From NCBI GenBank assembly GCA_033060915.1, contig CM065380.1:47972001-48036000 (forward strand): DNA of 64,000 nt, in the 5' to 3' direction. The translations under genes and the position numbers were made by a program. Each line of letters opens with the position of its first letter. Positions within the stretch are counted from its first letter, which is position 1. Below, piece after piece: positions 24,190 to 36,829 of this stretch. Under the pieces are notes generated by a model. That model made no database searches, was not told the DNA's origin, and saw only the letters and a list, made by a program, of their open reading frames with translations. The stretch comes from Euryodendron excelsum (lineage: Eukaryota; Streptophyta; Magnoliopsida; Ericales; Pentaphylacaceae).

Positions 24190-24545
24190 TTTCTTCTAAT
24201 ATTGATGGTTTAGATTTGTTTTCAGAGTTGAAAGTTCTAAAAGAAATTTTACAAACAGAAGAAAGCACACCAATTTATGTATTAAATTATAAAAAAAGAT
24301 TAGATTCCTTTCTGAATTCATGTATTGCTTATAGGATATTATTGACCATACTAGTAACAGTTGCTTTTGTAAAAAAAAGTTTTTTAAAATTAAATTTGAT
24401 AAAGTCTTATTTAAGATCGAGTATGTCATAAGAAAAATTAACTGAATTAGCTATATTATGATTTGAAAAGAACAGATTAGTAAATCTTGAATATAAAGAT
24501 TTAATTAATAAATTTGTATCTCAAAGGGAAAGAAAAATAAATTTT
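24190..24545 (+). pseudogene. hAT transposase C-terminal (dimerisation domain) remnant
   Basis: Translation gives SELKVLKEIL, NSCIAYRILLTILVTVAF, KKSFLKLNLIKSYLRSSMS and, after a stop at 24429, LTELAIL and YKDLINKFVSQRERKINF. This is the order of the conserved hAT C-terminal dimerisation domain seen in MYM-zinc-finger/TTF-type hAT transposases. Stops and the loss of the upstream RNase H-like core make it inactive. Confidence 0.75.
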
Positions 24546-24645
24546 AAATAATAATATATTGATAATATTAAAAATTTTAGAAGCCTCGTTCAAATATTTC
24601 GTCTTCTTAAGGCCTCGATAGTCTAGAGCCTGTCCTGATGGTGGG

Positions 24646-25520
24646 ATAAGACGAAATAAGGTAATTATGTTATTTGTCCTTTAAACTTGAATCCTTGCTC
24701 TCACCCCAGAATTATATAATATCTTGTGTGCGGAATAAAAGGTCCTCTCTTGAATTATCTATCCTAACCCGGTTTTGCATAATCAACACAAAAATAGTCC
24801 GCCAGCACCGGATAAGACTAGATGCAAAACTAATGATCCAATCCTGGAAAATCTTATCCCGCCAAACAACCATCACCAATATGTTAAAATAGAGAAATGC
24901 TCGGTCTCCGCTAAATGCTGTTTGTCGTTTAGTGAATTAATTAATCAAAAGCACATCTAAAAGAAGTAAATTTAAGTTCCCAAACAGATATGGACATTCT
25001 AAATTGGCTGCAAACTATATCAGATTAATCAGCAAAATAGCTAGAATTCATCAGTTTCCATGGTCAATTTTATGATACCAACACCACCAGAAAAAGAAAA
25101 TAACCATTAATTTAATGACATAAAAAATTATTATTCAGATGGCATATTGACCTAACTACCCCCTTTGTACTCATGACTTAGTCGAGGTACACTGTATAAC
25201 TATCCCTACAATTTTGTTATATGGCCAATAAGAATTTGATACTTTAAGTTACCATTGTCATTATTAGGATTATTATTATTATTATTAGTAATACTTTTAG
25301 TAGTATTAGAATTTTATGTGCTTTTGCCTGATTACTAAAGGGTGTTGTTTTACAAAGAATTACTAAACTTCTGTTGGATATCATGTGTTATTTAATTTTC
25401 AGGTTTTTTTTTTATTTTCTTTTTTAAAGTTATGAATGGTCATTTGGATTAGCTTATTTACCACACACTTTCTAATTTTACTAAAATTTTTTAATTAAAA
25501 TTTAATCTTTTATTTTTTTT
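24646..25520. other. Intergenic AT-rich DNA, no gene seen
   Basis: Short open frames at 24674-24960 have no recognisable product. Confidence 0.5.
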
Positions 25521-25524
25521 ATAG

Positions 25525-26860
25525 ACTTTTAATCTATGCTTTAGCAAAAATAATAAAAAAAATTAAAGTAAAAAAGCCATAAATTACTTAAAATAAGTTA
25601 ATTTCATGAGGTAATCTAAAGGAGTTATATCAAGATATTTCTTCACGTATTTTCAATTGTAGAAATTCTCACTGATAAGTCATGTCTGATATCTTTATTT
25701 TGGACAATGGAATGGATGATTTAACTTTGTTAATGAAAATTTTCCACTTATTATATAGTGTTTTTTTTGCTGAACAACACTTATTATATAGTTGTTCTCA
25801 ATACAACCTTCCCCCACACCCCACACACACACACACAAATTTTTTTTAAAAAAATGGAAAAAAAAAGAAGTTTTTAAAAGGGTATCATTGTCTTTTACAA
25901 TAGAATATGTGTCCCACTTATTTTTCAAACGTAGGCCAAATAAAATCATTATATTTGGACACAACAACCAATTTCACATGGAACCCATCGGCTTCAACTA
26001 ATTGGCAAAGGAAACTTCCCGTTTACACACTACTAAATTACAGTTGTCCATGCATGTGCATCTAATTAATTATGAGCGGTGAAAATTAAGTAAAGTGACA
26101 AATACACATAATAAATCTCTGTTTAACGACAATATTATTGACTTAATCTCTCCGAGATTTATGGAATATTTTTTAGTATTTTGGGCGCGTAGGGGAGCAT
26201 GACAAAGTTCAGTTCCTTTCATGGCCTGTTAGCTTTTAATTTGCTTAATTGAATCACATAGGCCGTATTTATTTCGCAAGATGGAATAAAAAAATCTCAA
26301 AAAATTAGATCTCAAGATTACAAATCTAATCAAGAATTATTTTGTTGACCTCCAACCAAACTTTTCAAGGCCAGTCACTAAGTTATTTGTACAATCTCAC
26401 CCCATTGTCCTGCAAAGCAAACATATATGGCCATAAAAGTGCTCACCTTGTATTCATTTTTGTACTTCTCACCATGGAAAATGATGGTACATGTTCATTC
26501 TCACCAAAAAGGAAGAAGAAAAAGACAAGAAAAAAGGGGAAAAAAGTGATGATTCTACACCAATATCATGTTTGGATGGCCACACAACCTTTTTTCTATC
26601 TTGTTCACTTTTTTGTTAGTGAGGATTGGTAGGTTGAGAAGTGAGAAGAGCTTTGTGGATGACAATGGGTGCACAGAATCCCCACCACATCTATCTAAAG
26701 TTAATTGGTTATTGGTGGTAACATTCAAATGCTTGGTTATTTCTTTTAGTCACAAATTCAGCTTAATTCGATTTAAATCTTTCATGCACATCTTTAAGTT
26801 ATACTAAGGGTTACATTATCTTCACATTAATATTTTTATTTTTTTTGATCTTTCATATCC
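25525..26860 (+). repeat. Tandem segmental duplication, left copy (~1.3 kb)
   Basis: Long blocks recur at 27065-28420 with an offset of about 1510-1550 bases, for example GATGATTCTACACCAATATC at 26548 and 28099, and GTAGGCCAAATAA near 25932 and 27437. No gene is recognised in either copy. Divergence is clearly visible, so it is not recent. Confidence 0.8.
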
Positions 26861-27064
26861 TATAGTAGGAATGTAAAAACTGTTAACGACTTGCGAGTGT
26901 TCTGACTGCTATAGGGTTTGCCCAAGCTTATCCCAAACCCCCTAGGGTAGGTTGGGCATAGATTTATAAGCTTACCAGCCCTATATGGTCTACGTACCCA
27001 AAAGTCTGAATAAATTAAAAAAAATATATAAAAAAAACTTTATAATAATTTAAAAGTATTTTTG

Positions 27065-28420
27065 AAAAGTTTTAGGTTATGCTTTATAAAAAAAAAAAAA
27101 AAAAAAAAGGAAGTTAGCAAAAAAGCTCTAAATTACTTAAAATATGCCATTTTATAAGTTGATCTTCATGTATTTTCAACTGAAGAAATTTTCGCTGAGT
27201 GGCATCCTTATTTTGGAAAATGGAATGGACGTTTTAACTTATTTTTATCAATGTCAATACGATTAACAAAAGAAATTTGTCCATTATTATATTATTGTTC
27301 CCGATACAACCCCCCTCCCCCCAAACCCCCCCCCCCCCCCCCCCCCCCCCCCCAAAAAAAAAGAAGTATAGAACAGCGTAAAAGGGTAAGCAATGTCTTT
27401 TGCAATAGAAAATGAGTTCCACTTATTTTTCAAATGTAGGCCAAATAAGATAATTATGCTTGTACATAAGAACCAATTTCACCTGGAACCCATTGGCTTC
27501 AACTAATAGGCAAAGGAAACTTACTATTTACACTTAATTAAATTTAAAATGTCCTTACATGTGCACCTAAGTGTGAATTGTATAAATCAAGCGAAAGAAA
27601 GCGACAAATATACCTATACAATGATCCCTTCCTAAAAACAGTAATATCATTGACTTAATCTCTCCTAGATTTATGGAAATTCTCTTCTTTTTTTTTTTTT
27701 TTTGGACAAGTGACCAAGCATGGCAAAGTTCTATTCATTTCATTGATCCATTACGTTTGATGTGCTTAATTTGAATCACATAAACTACGTTTGTTTCACG
27801 CGATGAGATAAGGAATTTTAAAATATTGAATCTCAAGATTACAAATCTATTAAGAATAATTTTAATATTTGGCCTTCGAAATGAGACTGAATAAGAAGTT
27901 ATTAGCACAATATAACCCCCTTGTCTTGTGAAATAAACATAGCCATAGAAGTGCTTATGTTGTATTCATCTTTGTACTTCGTTAGACAATTCATAGAGTG
28001 TATTCATCTAACGAAGTACAATGACAATTCATGCTTTTCCCACCAAAAAGTATGAAGAAGAAGAAGACAGAAAAAAAAAGAAAAAAAAAAAAAAAGGGTG
28101 ATGATTCTACACCAATATCATGTTTGGATGGCCACACACTTCTTTTTCTATCTTGTCCACTTCTTAGTGAGGATTGATAGGTTGAGAAATGAGAACAGCT
28201 TTGTGGATGACAATGGGTGCACAACTAACCCCACCACATCTATCTCAAGTTAATTGGTTATTGGTTAACGTCCAAAAAGTACATGAACTCAGCTTGATTA
28301 TGTTTTTAACCACTAATTCAGCTTAATTCGACTTAATCCTCTCATGCACATCTCTAAGTTATACTAAGGTTAATTATCTTCACATGAAAACATTTTTATT
28401 TTTATTTTTTATACTTATTT
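27065..28420 (+). repeat. Tandem segmental duplication, right copy (~1.35 kb)
   Basis: Partner of 25525-26860. The main difference is a poly-C expansion where the left copy has a CA-rich stretch, and AT-rich insertions around 28060-28100. Confidence 0.8.
27326..27353. repeat. Homopolymer run of 28 C
   Basis: An uninterrupted C run follows a shorter C-rich stretch. The other copy of the duplication has CCCCCACACC followed by CA repeats at this position. The exact length may be affected by sequencing. Confidence 0.9.
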
Positions 28421-28439
28421 TTTTTTCTTTTAAGTTGGT

Positions 28440-28760
28440 AGCTCATGGGCAGCCTAAGCCCACCATAGACATGTTCCAACTCAAGTCCAAACACTCTATG
28501 GGTAGACCTAGCTAAATTTCTTCCAAAAGTTTGTAGAAATTAAAAAATTAAATATAAAAAATTATAGAACACGAGACCCCGCCCTTAGGGCTGTGCGCTG
28601 AGCCTGGCATGAGTCTAAGAGTTAAAAGGTTGGCCAATCCAACCTGAGCCAAATTTCTAGCACGATCCATAACTGACCAGGCTAAACCCAATTGAGCCTG
28701 TCGAAATTGGCCCGGGCGGGTCAATTTGACACTTCTGTCCTATAGGAGATATACGATATT
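28440..28760. other. Intergenic DNA with GC-richer repeat-like text
   Basis: Words such as GAGCCTGGC, CCAACCTGAGCC and GGCCCGGGCGGGTC suggest a decayed MITE-type insertion. No ends were confirmed and there is no gene. Confidence 0.3.
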
Positions 28761-29011
28761 AATGGTTATATCAAACATCATTGTGATGTGAACAGTAATG
28801 TTATATTGTACTGTTCCAAAAAATAATAATTATGTTATTTGGTTTGTTTATATGAAAATGGTCTAAGAAAGGTTCTTTAATTTTGAAAATGTTGTTAAAA
28901 TTTTTAAATAATTTCGTGTTCAATTTCTAATCAATTTGACATTATGAAGTCCTAAAGACTTAAAGGTTCTCACAGTGATAATGAGAGTGTTCATACTCAA
29001 CTCGTAAATTT

Positions 29012-29290
29012 GGATTCAAACTTGAATTCGTCTCAAAATATGATGATTGATGTTATTGTACTAAAAGAAATTACAAATCACATTGTCATATAGTACTTAT
29101 TTTCATTCATAGGAACCGATTTAGTCAAAGTTCTAAAGTATTCGTGAGGTCTGGATTCAAATATGAATCTGCCTCAAAATATGATGATTGATGTTGTTGT
29201 ACTTAAAGAAATTACAAATGAAATTGCCATATATTACTAATTTTCATCCATGAAAATCGATCTAGTCATAATTCTAAAGTCTTCACGATA
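29012..29290 (+). repeat. Tandem duplication, 141 bp period, two copies
   Basis: Copies begin at GGATTCAAA (29012 and 29153), and both contain CTCAAAATATGATGATTGAT. They are moderately diverged. Confidence 0.8.
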
Positions 29291-29924
29291 GTTGAATTAG
29301 CTAATTTACCAGGTGATGACCCAAGTAAATATGTTCATTAAAACGAGGAATTGCACCTACTGTGGTCAACCTGGGTCGTATGGTCATTTCACTAGGTTCC
29401 GTTTCTCTAGACGTCATCTCGTAAGAACACGCATCTACGAGGGGCATTATTGTAAACATACTCCCTAATATATTACCCAAAATACAGAAAACCCCGAGAT
29501 CTTGGGCCTCTGTTACTTCTCATTGGCTACAGCAACAAAAGTGGAAAGGAAATAGTTTTTTTTCTCTCTCTCCTCCTCCTACCACTTTCTCTCTCTTCAC
29601 TCACTGGCACCAACACCACCGTCACTACTACTCCCACTCCCACCTCCTGGTTTAGAGAGAGAGAGAGAGAGAAAACGCAATTTACAGTGAGAAATAATAT
29701 ATACTGAGAGAGAAGATAGGAGAGAGAGAGTGAGTGACTTTTGCTCATGTTCTGTTCTGCTTTTGTATTCTACCCTGATACCATATTCTCTGTTTTTTCA
29801 GTTGCTGTATTGTTATTATTATCGTCTCGACTTCAGTGATTGAGCTTGAATATCATAGCGTGAGAATATATAGATACACGCATACGTATATACTACTGCT
29901 GTGAGCTGATAATTAGGGTTTTCA

Positions 29925-29942
29925 ATGAAGAATTTGAAGTAG
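29925..29942 (+). promoter_or_regulatory. Upstream ORF 1 (5 codons)
   Basis: ATG at 29925 reads five codons (MKNLK) to TAG. It ends 134 bases before the main start. Confidence 0.5.
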
Positions 29943-29960
29943 AAGAGATCTACCAAAAGG

Positions 29961-29984
29961 ATGAGCTGTGAAGAGCGAAAATAG
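29961..29984 (+). promoter_or_regulatory. Upstream ORF 2 (7 codons)
   Basis: ATG at 29961 reads seven codons (MSCEERK) to TAG. It ends 92 bases before the main start. Effect on translation is inferred only. Confidence 0.5.
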
Positions 29985-30076
29985 CTTCGATTTTGGTGCG
30001 ATTTACTGTCTGTTTCAGTGGTTTTGCACCAGTTTTCAACTTGATCTGGAGTAAAGAAGAAGCGTTTTGGGGGCTA

Positions 30077-32131
30077 ATGGATTCAGATCTTCAGCTTCAT
30101 CATCACCCAAATAGGCATGAGAGTCAACAGCATCATCATCAACAACAGCAGCAGCAACCAGTGAGCTCTGGCTTGATGCGGTATCGATCTGCGCCGAGTT
30201 CCTATTTTTCAAGCCTCATCCACGGTAGCGTTGGTGGTAGAGGAGAAAATTGCGATGAATTTCTCAATCCTCGGCCTTCAAGTCCAGAAACAGAGCGAAT
30301 TTTCTCCAGGTTTATCTCTGGTGCTGGTACAGAAGACTCATCCTCTCACAATCTATGTGATATTGGGCAAAACTCTTCAGCAAATCAAGCATTGCAACCA
30401 CAATTTGTGCCTTCTTTGAAGCACGAAACTGACATTTTTCATCATCATGATCAGCAACAGAACAGTGGTTATTCTTCTGCTTCACAGATGATTTATCAAA
30501 ACCAGACTCAACCGTCTTTGCCAAATCAAAACTCGGCGGCATCTAATTCGGGGATCGATGACTCCTACAGAGTGGTGAGTTCGATGCCAATGGACCCTTT
30601 ACCTCAGATAAAGATGGGTGGTGGAAGTAATTCGAATCTTATTCGTCACAGCAGTTCGCCTGCTGGATTGTTCTCCCACATTAATATGGAAAAGGGTAGA
30701 AATTTCGTTCTCTGCTTTTTTCGTTTTTTCATTCAATAAGATGCATAGAACTTGGAATAAACTGTTGATTCTTAGGTTTACTGATGAATTGATAAATTGG
30801 AAGAGCAAGGAGCTAACCTTTGTGAGTGATTAATCATATATGGGATCAATCAAGGTGGTTAAAGTATGATTTTAGATGCAATCATAGGTAGGAAAGTGAG
30901 TTGTTTAATGGTTCTAGAGCACTGGCCTTACCAAATTTCAACCATCAACTAGTTTTCTTATGTGATTAGAATTTGAGAACATGGCTGAAATTTCTCGGCA
31001 ATTGGCAGGTTATGGCGTAATGAGAGGCATGGGGAATTTCGAAGGTGGTAATGGTACTAATGCAGAAGCATCGTTTGCCTCTCCGAGCAGATTGAAAGGC
31101 CAAATGGATTTCTCATCAGGGCCGCCTTCTTCTTCAGGGCGAATGACTCCTATCTCGGAAAATGGAAGCAAAAGTATGGAAATGAGTGGCCCTGAAGATG
31201 GAAATTTTGGTAAAGATCACAGTAACGGTCGTGGTTATATCACTGGTTTCCCTATTGGTTCTTGGGATGATTCAGCAATCTTGTCTGACGGTTTCCTAAA
31301 AAGATTTGAAGATGATGATGACAGAAAGACATTCCCTGGTATGAATGCATCGGAGAATCAGGTATATCATGTTCCTGATCTAATGTTATTTGGTTTCTCA
31401 ACATGTCTAATCTGATCATAACTCATGTTGTCGGTCAGAATACTGAAGGTGGGAACCGCCCTCCCATTGTATTAACTCATCACCTGAGTTTGCCAACAAG
31501 CTCAGCAGAATTGTCTGCTATGGAGAAGATATTGCAGTTTCAAGATTCTGTTCCTTGTAAGACCCGAGCCAAGCGGGGTTGTGCCACTCATCCCCGTAGC
31601 ATTGCTGAAAGGGTATGGATTCCTTAGTCCCTTTTCTTTCCTCAATGTCGGCTACATATGTCGGAGAACTCTTAATCAATCAATTTTTAGGTTCTTGGGC
31701 CCCTTTTTTTTTTTTTTTCATTCTCATGTTGGGGTGGTTTGGATTTTCAGGTCAGAAGAACCCGAATTAGTGAAAGAATGAGGAAATTACAAGAACTTGT
31801 GCCAAACATGGACAAGGTATAGAAGCTTCACTTGGCATTTTTATCTTGATACTGGTGATGGAAACCCAGAACTAAATCTTTCCTAATATATATATATATA
31901 TATATATGTCTTTGCAGCAAACAAACACAGCAGACATGTTGGATTTGGCTGTCGATTATATTAAAGACCTTCAGAAGCAAGTGAAGGTACATAACACAAT
32001 GTTTGAGTTGAAACCCACAAATCCTTGAAACAAATACCATACATTCATAATTAATCTTTGCTTTTTTACAATTTCAGACACTCTCAGATAATCGAGCTAA
32101 GTGTACATGTTCAAATAAGCAGAGGCCATAG
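30077..32131 (+). CDS. bHLH transcription factor, bHLH122/bHLH130 (FLOWERING BHLH) group
   Basis: Six exons: 30077-30695, 31009-31361, 31439-31612, 31751-31816, 31918-31986 and 32078-32131, all GT-AG and in frame, giving 444 residues. The N-terminal half is His/Gln-rich (HHHQQQQQQ) and contains SGLMRYRSAPSSYFSSLI and RHSSSPAGLF, signatures of this group. The basic region HPRSIAERVRRTRIS keeps His, Glu and Arg at E-box-contacting spacing. Helix 1 is MRKLQELVPNMDK, followed by a short loop and helix 2 (TADMLDLAVDYIKDLQKQV). The protein should dimerise and bind E-box DNA in the nucleus. Arabidopsis relatives (FBH1-4) activate CONSTANS and so promote flowering, and others act in stress responses; a role here is by analogy. 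Within the group it most resembles bHLH122/bHLH130, but orthology needs a tree. Two short upstream ORFs may reduce translation. Confidence 0.93.
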
Positions 32132-34514
32132 CTCAAGAAGCAAAGAAGATAGAAAGCAAGCTGGTTCTCTTGGGAAGATGATAGTTTATGTAGCCTATTT
32201 GGTGTTTGAGTGTAAGATTTTAGACTATTGATGCATAAATGAAAGCTAATTGTATAGTAAATTCTCAATTGTGTGTGACTTGTGTTTTCAGCACCATCCA
32301 CTGAAACCAACACAGGAGGAGAATATGGGTAGGTCCAAGGAGGTCAGGTCTATTATATGCTGTTATCTTTCTCTTTTGGGCTAGTAGTGATGGCATTGTA
32401 TTGAGCAGGGAACAAGTGGGGGACTACCATTGTCTTTTTATGGAATAATTGAGATTAGAATTTGGTTGAAAGTTCCCTTGAAATTAAAACACCCACCTCA
32501 TTGAACTATAGGTTCACTACCCCACCTTCTAGAGAAGTCCCTCACCAATGTCTTTTTCTCCTGTTGGTGTCCGAAATGACATTTTTATAGCGACTTTCTA
32601 ATTTCTATGGAGATATGGCTAGTCCTTCAAGTTCACTTGAAGTCCCTCGCTAAGCAACCTAATTCTTCTCATCAGGTGGACGAAATGTACTCAGTTAATT
32701 AGCAAATTGGGAGTAAATTTTTGTAATTTTCATACTCAAATTCTCAAATTTTAGTTTGAAGGGCCCGATCTAGAGATGCTTATGCTTTCAAGATATTTTT
32801 ACAAATGAAGCTTTTGAACTCTTACTCCTGTTCCCGTTCCCGCTAGCTCACCCGCTTTGTGAATCAGTTGCGTAGATCTCCCGCTCCTGCTCCCCGCTGC
32901 TTGACCACTTTGTGAATCGGTTACTTGGATTAAAAGGCTACTATGCATTGTAAAATTAGTGTAATATATTCCCTAATCATGACTTGATGGATTGAGTGGG
33001 CCCTTCTTGGACAAATTCTCAAGGTGTCAGGGCTAATTAGGGAGTAGGATTATGCTTATAGGTTGGTGAAATTAGTTTTAACTAAGGTTTGTGGTATCTG
33101 TCTGTCTACCCATGATTTGGATCAACAGACAACAGGTGTAACGTATTAGGAAAATGGAATTTTTGTTAAGTCCAATATATCAAGCAGTACTAGCAATTAC
33201 CCGGTAGATCATTAAATCTTCTTAGTCAAAACTCTAGGAAAAATTTTTGTACAGATTTTTCACATGGACTAACATGTGAATCATAATTTATAAAAAGGTC
33301 TTGAAATCGTGTGCCCTTAGAATATATTTTAAAATTTTTTTTGTTTGATTGTACAACGTGATAAAAATTATATTTTTACAAATTTTAATACCAAAAACAT
33401 TTTTTTAATTGTTTGTATGATAAAAACAACCAAAAAATCTGTCCGTGGTATCATTTGTCTCTGACCACCACGACATTCTAGATGAGATATTGTATAAGAA
33501 TGATGATTGTACACCATTTTCCTTCATTATCTCCTTGCAAAGTATGATATACTAGGAAATTGAGCTGCTTCATTTTGTTATTGGGTGGACGATTAGTGGA
33601 AGGTAGAGAGATAAGAGGGAGTGTTATAAATAGAAAGATGAAAGAAGAAAAAGATTGAGAAGAAAAAAAGAAAAAGACTTATTCAGCATAAGATAATGGA
33701 AGGAAGACTAAATGGGTGGGCACGGCTGGATGCAATGGACGAGTCACTTTCAAATTGGGGCCCTAACCATTGAAGTGAGTACCAGGTGATCTTATCAACT
33801 TTTTGCCAAAATGATTGGTCTCACCCTCTCTGGTTTGGTTAATGTGTAAGAGGCACAATCCCTTTCGCTCCCTTGTGATAGGGGTGCCTAAAGGAACCTA
33901 AATAACAGATAATCGAACTAACTCGGTCTTTTAATTCGGCTCTATTAAGGTTTACTTCAGTTTTGGGTTTTAAATGGTGGAATCGAAATATTAGGTTTGA
34001 TTGATTTGTCAGCATATTTTTTTAAAATTCAAATCAACCCGAGACACGAGCCGACCCAAGAATCCGTTTGCATACATGTTAAATAGATGCCTTTAATTAT
34101 TATTTGTTATATACAAATAGTATTGAGTTGTTTTCTACCTTTTTTTAAAACATTTTGAGAAATTAAGATAAAAATTTGAGTCCTTTTTTTTATAATTTTA
34201 AATGAATAAATCAAACTTTACACAAAAGAAGGGATTCAGCCTAAACTAACCTGAATCATGCACACCCCTATTTTGTAAATTTTTTGAAGTCTTTAGAAAC
34301 AATTAGGCAATGGAGTCTTTACTAGTCCGGCTTCAGAAATCGTGGAGCATAAATTCATTTAGCATCAACTATTAATTACAATTTAAGAATTTTTTTCATA
34401 ATAAGCAATAGAATATTTGATATTTGTATATATATATATATATGTATATCTATGTATTTATATAACAATATAAAGGGGTCTTTGAATAAAAAAAATTGTT
34501 TAAGGAGAGCTATT
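32132..34514. other. 3' flank of the bHLH gene and intergenic DNA
   Basis: No second gene is seen. Small degenerate duplications occur (for example two copies of CACTTTGTGAATCGGTT-like text near 32850-32920). The stretch 33890-34270 resembles a MITE rich in CGGTT/AACCG words, without confirmed ends. Confidence 0.5.
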
Positions 34515-34519
34515 ATAAG
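34515..34519 (+). repeat. Target site duplication ATAAG (left)
   Basis: ATAAG directly precedes the 5' LTR and recurs directly after the 3' LTR at 44239-44243. Confidence 0.85.
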
Positions 34520-35019
34520 TATGGGTCAAAGTAATAAGGTCCAAAATTATTGTACCAAGCCCGCCTAGAGACATACTGCCGACCTGAGTTAGGAAAGGCC
34601 CAAGTTAACCAATACCCAGGCGTAAGCCCAAGTTGTGATAAATTTAGCTCAGGTCCAATAAAAACCAAGTCGGTGAAGCATATGCAAGTCCATTCCTAAA
34701 AAGATTAGGACACTAAACAGTTATTCAAAGGAGATCAACTCCTAAGAGGACACATAATACAATTCCCTGTGGGACTAAGACATTCCGAGCACTATAAATA
34801 CCCCACGCTATTAAAGGTGTAAGGTACATTCACTTGAGTCCTAGCTCTCTAATATTTTATTCGATTCATTGCGGTTAAGCTTGCTAACTTAATCATTGGA
34901 GTGCCTTTGGCCCAAAGAGGGTCAAGACATTCTCATCGTCTTCTTCTCTTGTAGATCGTTCGTGCTCGTCAATTCAGTTTCGAGAGTTCAACCGGGCCTT
35001 TCTAAAAATCTCACCTACA
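34520..35019 (+). repeat. 5' LTR (500 bp)
   Basis: Starts TATGGGTC (the 3' LTR has TGTGGGTC, so the terminal TG is mutated here) and ends CACCTACA. A TATA box CTATAAATA lies at 34792-34800, the likely promoter of the element. Confidence 0.92.
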
Positions 35020-35021
35020 AT

Positions 35022-35039
35022 TGGCGCCGTCTGTGGGAA
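35022..35039 (+). other. Primer binding site
   Basis: TGGCGCCGTCTGTGGGAA begins two bases after the LTR. The first nine bases fit the 3' end of a plant tRNA-Asp; the rest fits less well. The same site type is common in plant Tat-like elements. Confidence 0.7.
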
Positions 35040-35053
35040 AGTTTACAGCAACG

Positions 35054-36640
35054 ATGAGTATCAACGATCTCAGAGGAGGAGTTGATCCCGCTAGCAGGGA
35101 ACCAGATGATAGTCATGACGTCTGTAGTCATGACGGTACATATCAATCAAGTCGGCACGATGATAATTCGCTGCGAACTCCTGGAGGACACTTTATCAGG
35201 TCGGAGATACAATTCCCTGGTGGCAACTGGTCGGAAAGATGGGAGGGTCTAGCATGGGCTCCATAGTATATCCGAAATCCAAACCGCCAAAGGAATTATC
35301 GTAAGAACTTAAACCTATCACCATCTAGTGGCTGAGTCCCTAGTAACTTTTCGCTCCGAACGATTGAGCGAGAGATTCGGCAGTGGGACGAAGAGATTTC
35401 CCACCTCAGGGAAACAATGCAATGAGGCAGACAATTGCCAGACGAGATGGACAAGTACTTAAGAGGTCTCTAGAACGGCGGCATAAAAGCAGATCGAATT
35501 CGAGAAACATGAGCCCCCTAACCGCACTCACAACAGGGAGCCGTATAGCCAGTACAGGGCATTATATGGAACGATAGGAAGATCGACAACCTTGGAGGAA
35601 TCGGTCGCCAGCAAGGGTCGAGCCAGAGCAATAGGATTAGGACAAGTGGCTAGAAGATCGGCTTGACAACCGGGATAAGCACCAAAAGGGTGGACAACAC
35701 AAGATATAGCCAGGAAAGCCTTAGACCAGATTGCTTCCACCCCCTTCACAGAAGAGATTGATGCATGCCTACCTCCCAGGAAATTTACCCCACTAAAGTT
35801 TACGCCTTATGATGGGAAGTCAAATCCCATTACCTATGTTCGACACTATAAGCAGATGATGGCGCTATAAAGCTATGATGATTCACTCATGTGCCGAGTT
35901 TTCCCGTCAAGCCTAGGAGAGGTAGTTCTACGATGGTTTGACAAGCTACAGTCCAGATCAGTGTCAAGTTAGAGACAACTTGTTGAGCTGTTTACAAATA
36001 GTTTTATAGCAAACAACAAACAGCCCAAGGAGGTAGACTACTTGTTGACTTTGTAGAAGAAAGATGACGAGGGATTACGTGCATATGCAAGAAGATATTG
36101 GGAGGCTTACAATGAGACTAAGGACTGCAATGAGCAGTTGGCTGTCGCACAATTCAAGATTGGCCTTCCAAGAGAATACCGTTTGAGCCAATCCCTCATG
36201 AAAAAACTAGTCACCCGCATACAGGACCTGATGGTTAGGATTGAACAGTATGTGCGAGTGAAAGAAGATTTAGTACAGCCGACACAGGAGAAGGTCGGCG
36301 AGAAGAACGAGAAGAAAGATGGTGAGAGAGCAAGAAACCCAGATGGTAGGAGAATAGTAATAATATCCGAGGCAGAAAAGTAACAAAATGGGTCAACACA
36401 GTCTTCAAGGACCCAGTATACAAAATCTTGCCCCAAATACAAGATAAACCCTTCTTTAAGTGGCCCCCAAAACTGGGAGGAGACCCTACCGCACGAGACC
36501 AGAAGAAATTCTGCTCTTACCATAAGGAAAAGGGGCATTAGACGAAGAATTGCCAATATCTTAAGAGCCACCTAGAAGAATTGGCAAAGGCGGGACATCT
36601 AGACCAATACATTGATCGAGAAAAGACAAAGTGAGAGACA
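35054..36640 (+). pseudogene. Retrotransposon gag (capsid and zinc-knuckle region)
   Basis: The probable start is ATG 35054 (MSINDLRGGVD). The gag domain (35790-36120) shows FTPYDGKSNPITYVRHYKQM, FPSSLG and WFDKLQ in the family order. A zinc-knuckle-like Cys-x2-His-x4-His-x4-Cys (FCSYHKEKGH...C, about 36508-36560) follows. It would form the particle core. In-frame stops occur throughout, including one inside the knuckle. Confidence 0.85.
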
Positions 36641-36829
36641 AAGCAGGAAGCCACTCCCTAGAAGGAAGTTAGAATTGAACTTATCCAACTAATCAATGTC
36701 CTTCATGGATTGACAGAATCAGCAACTGTGGACCCAAACTTATACCGAGCGGAGATTTGAAAAGCACCACACCTGAGGGAGGTAATGTAGTTGGAAGCCC
36801 CAAACAAAAAGACTAAGGTCGGCACTAGT

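Larger units (their letters stand above)
22688..24637 (+). mobile_element. Decayed hAT transposon, 1.95 kb, with a nested Helitron
   Basis: The left end CAGGGCCAGCTCAATAG and the inverted right end (complement reads CAGGACAGGCTCTAGAC) form hAT-like TIRs. Flanks ATGATGGG (22680-22687) and ATGGTGGG (24638-24645) agree at 7 of 8 positions, as expected for an 8 bp hAT duplication. The right part retains the C-terminal dimerisation region of a hAT transposase, while most of the transposase is missing. Confidence 0.75.
29550..30076 (+). promoter_or_regulatory. Probable 5' leader of the bHLH gene with CT/GA tracts
   Basis: A CT-rich block (29560-29600) and GA tracts (about 29654-29672 and 29705-29735) precede the start codon, as is common in plant leaders. 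The transcription start is not determined. Two short upstream ORFs lie at its 3' end. Confidence 0.4.

Noticed and set aside
27234..27422. Minus-strand frame with a long Gly run
   Set aside because: It is only the translation of the 28-base C run.
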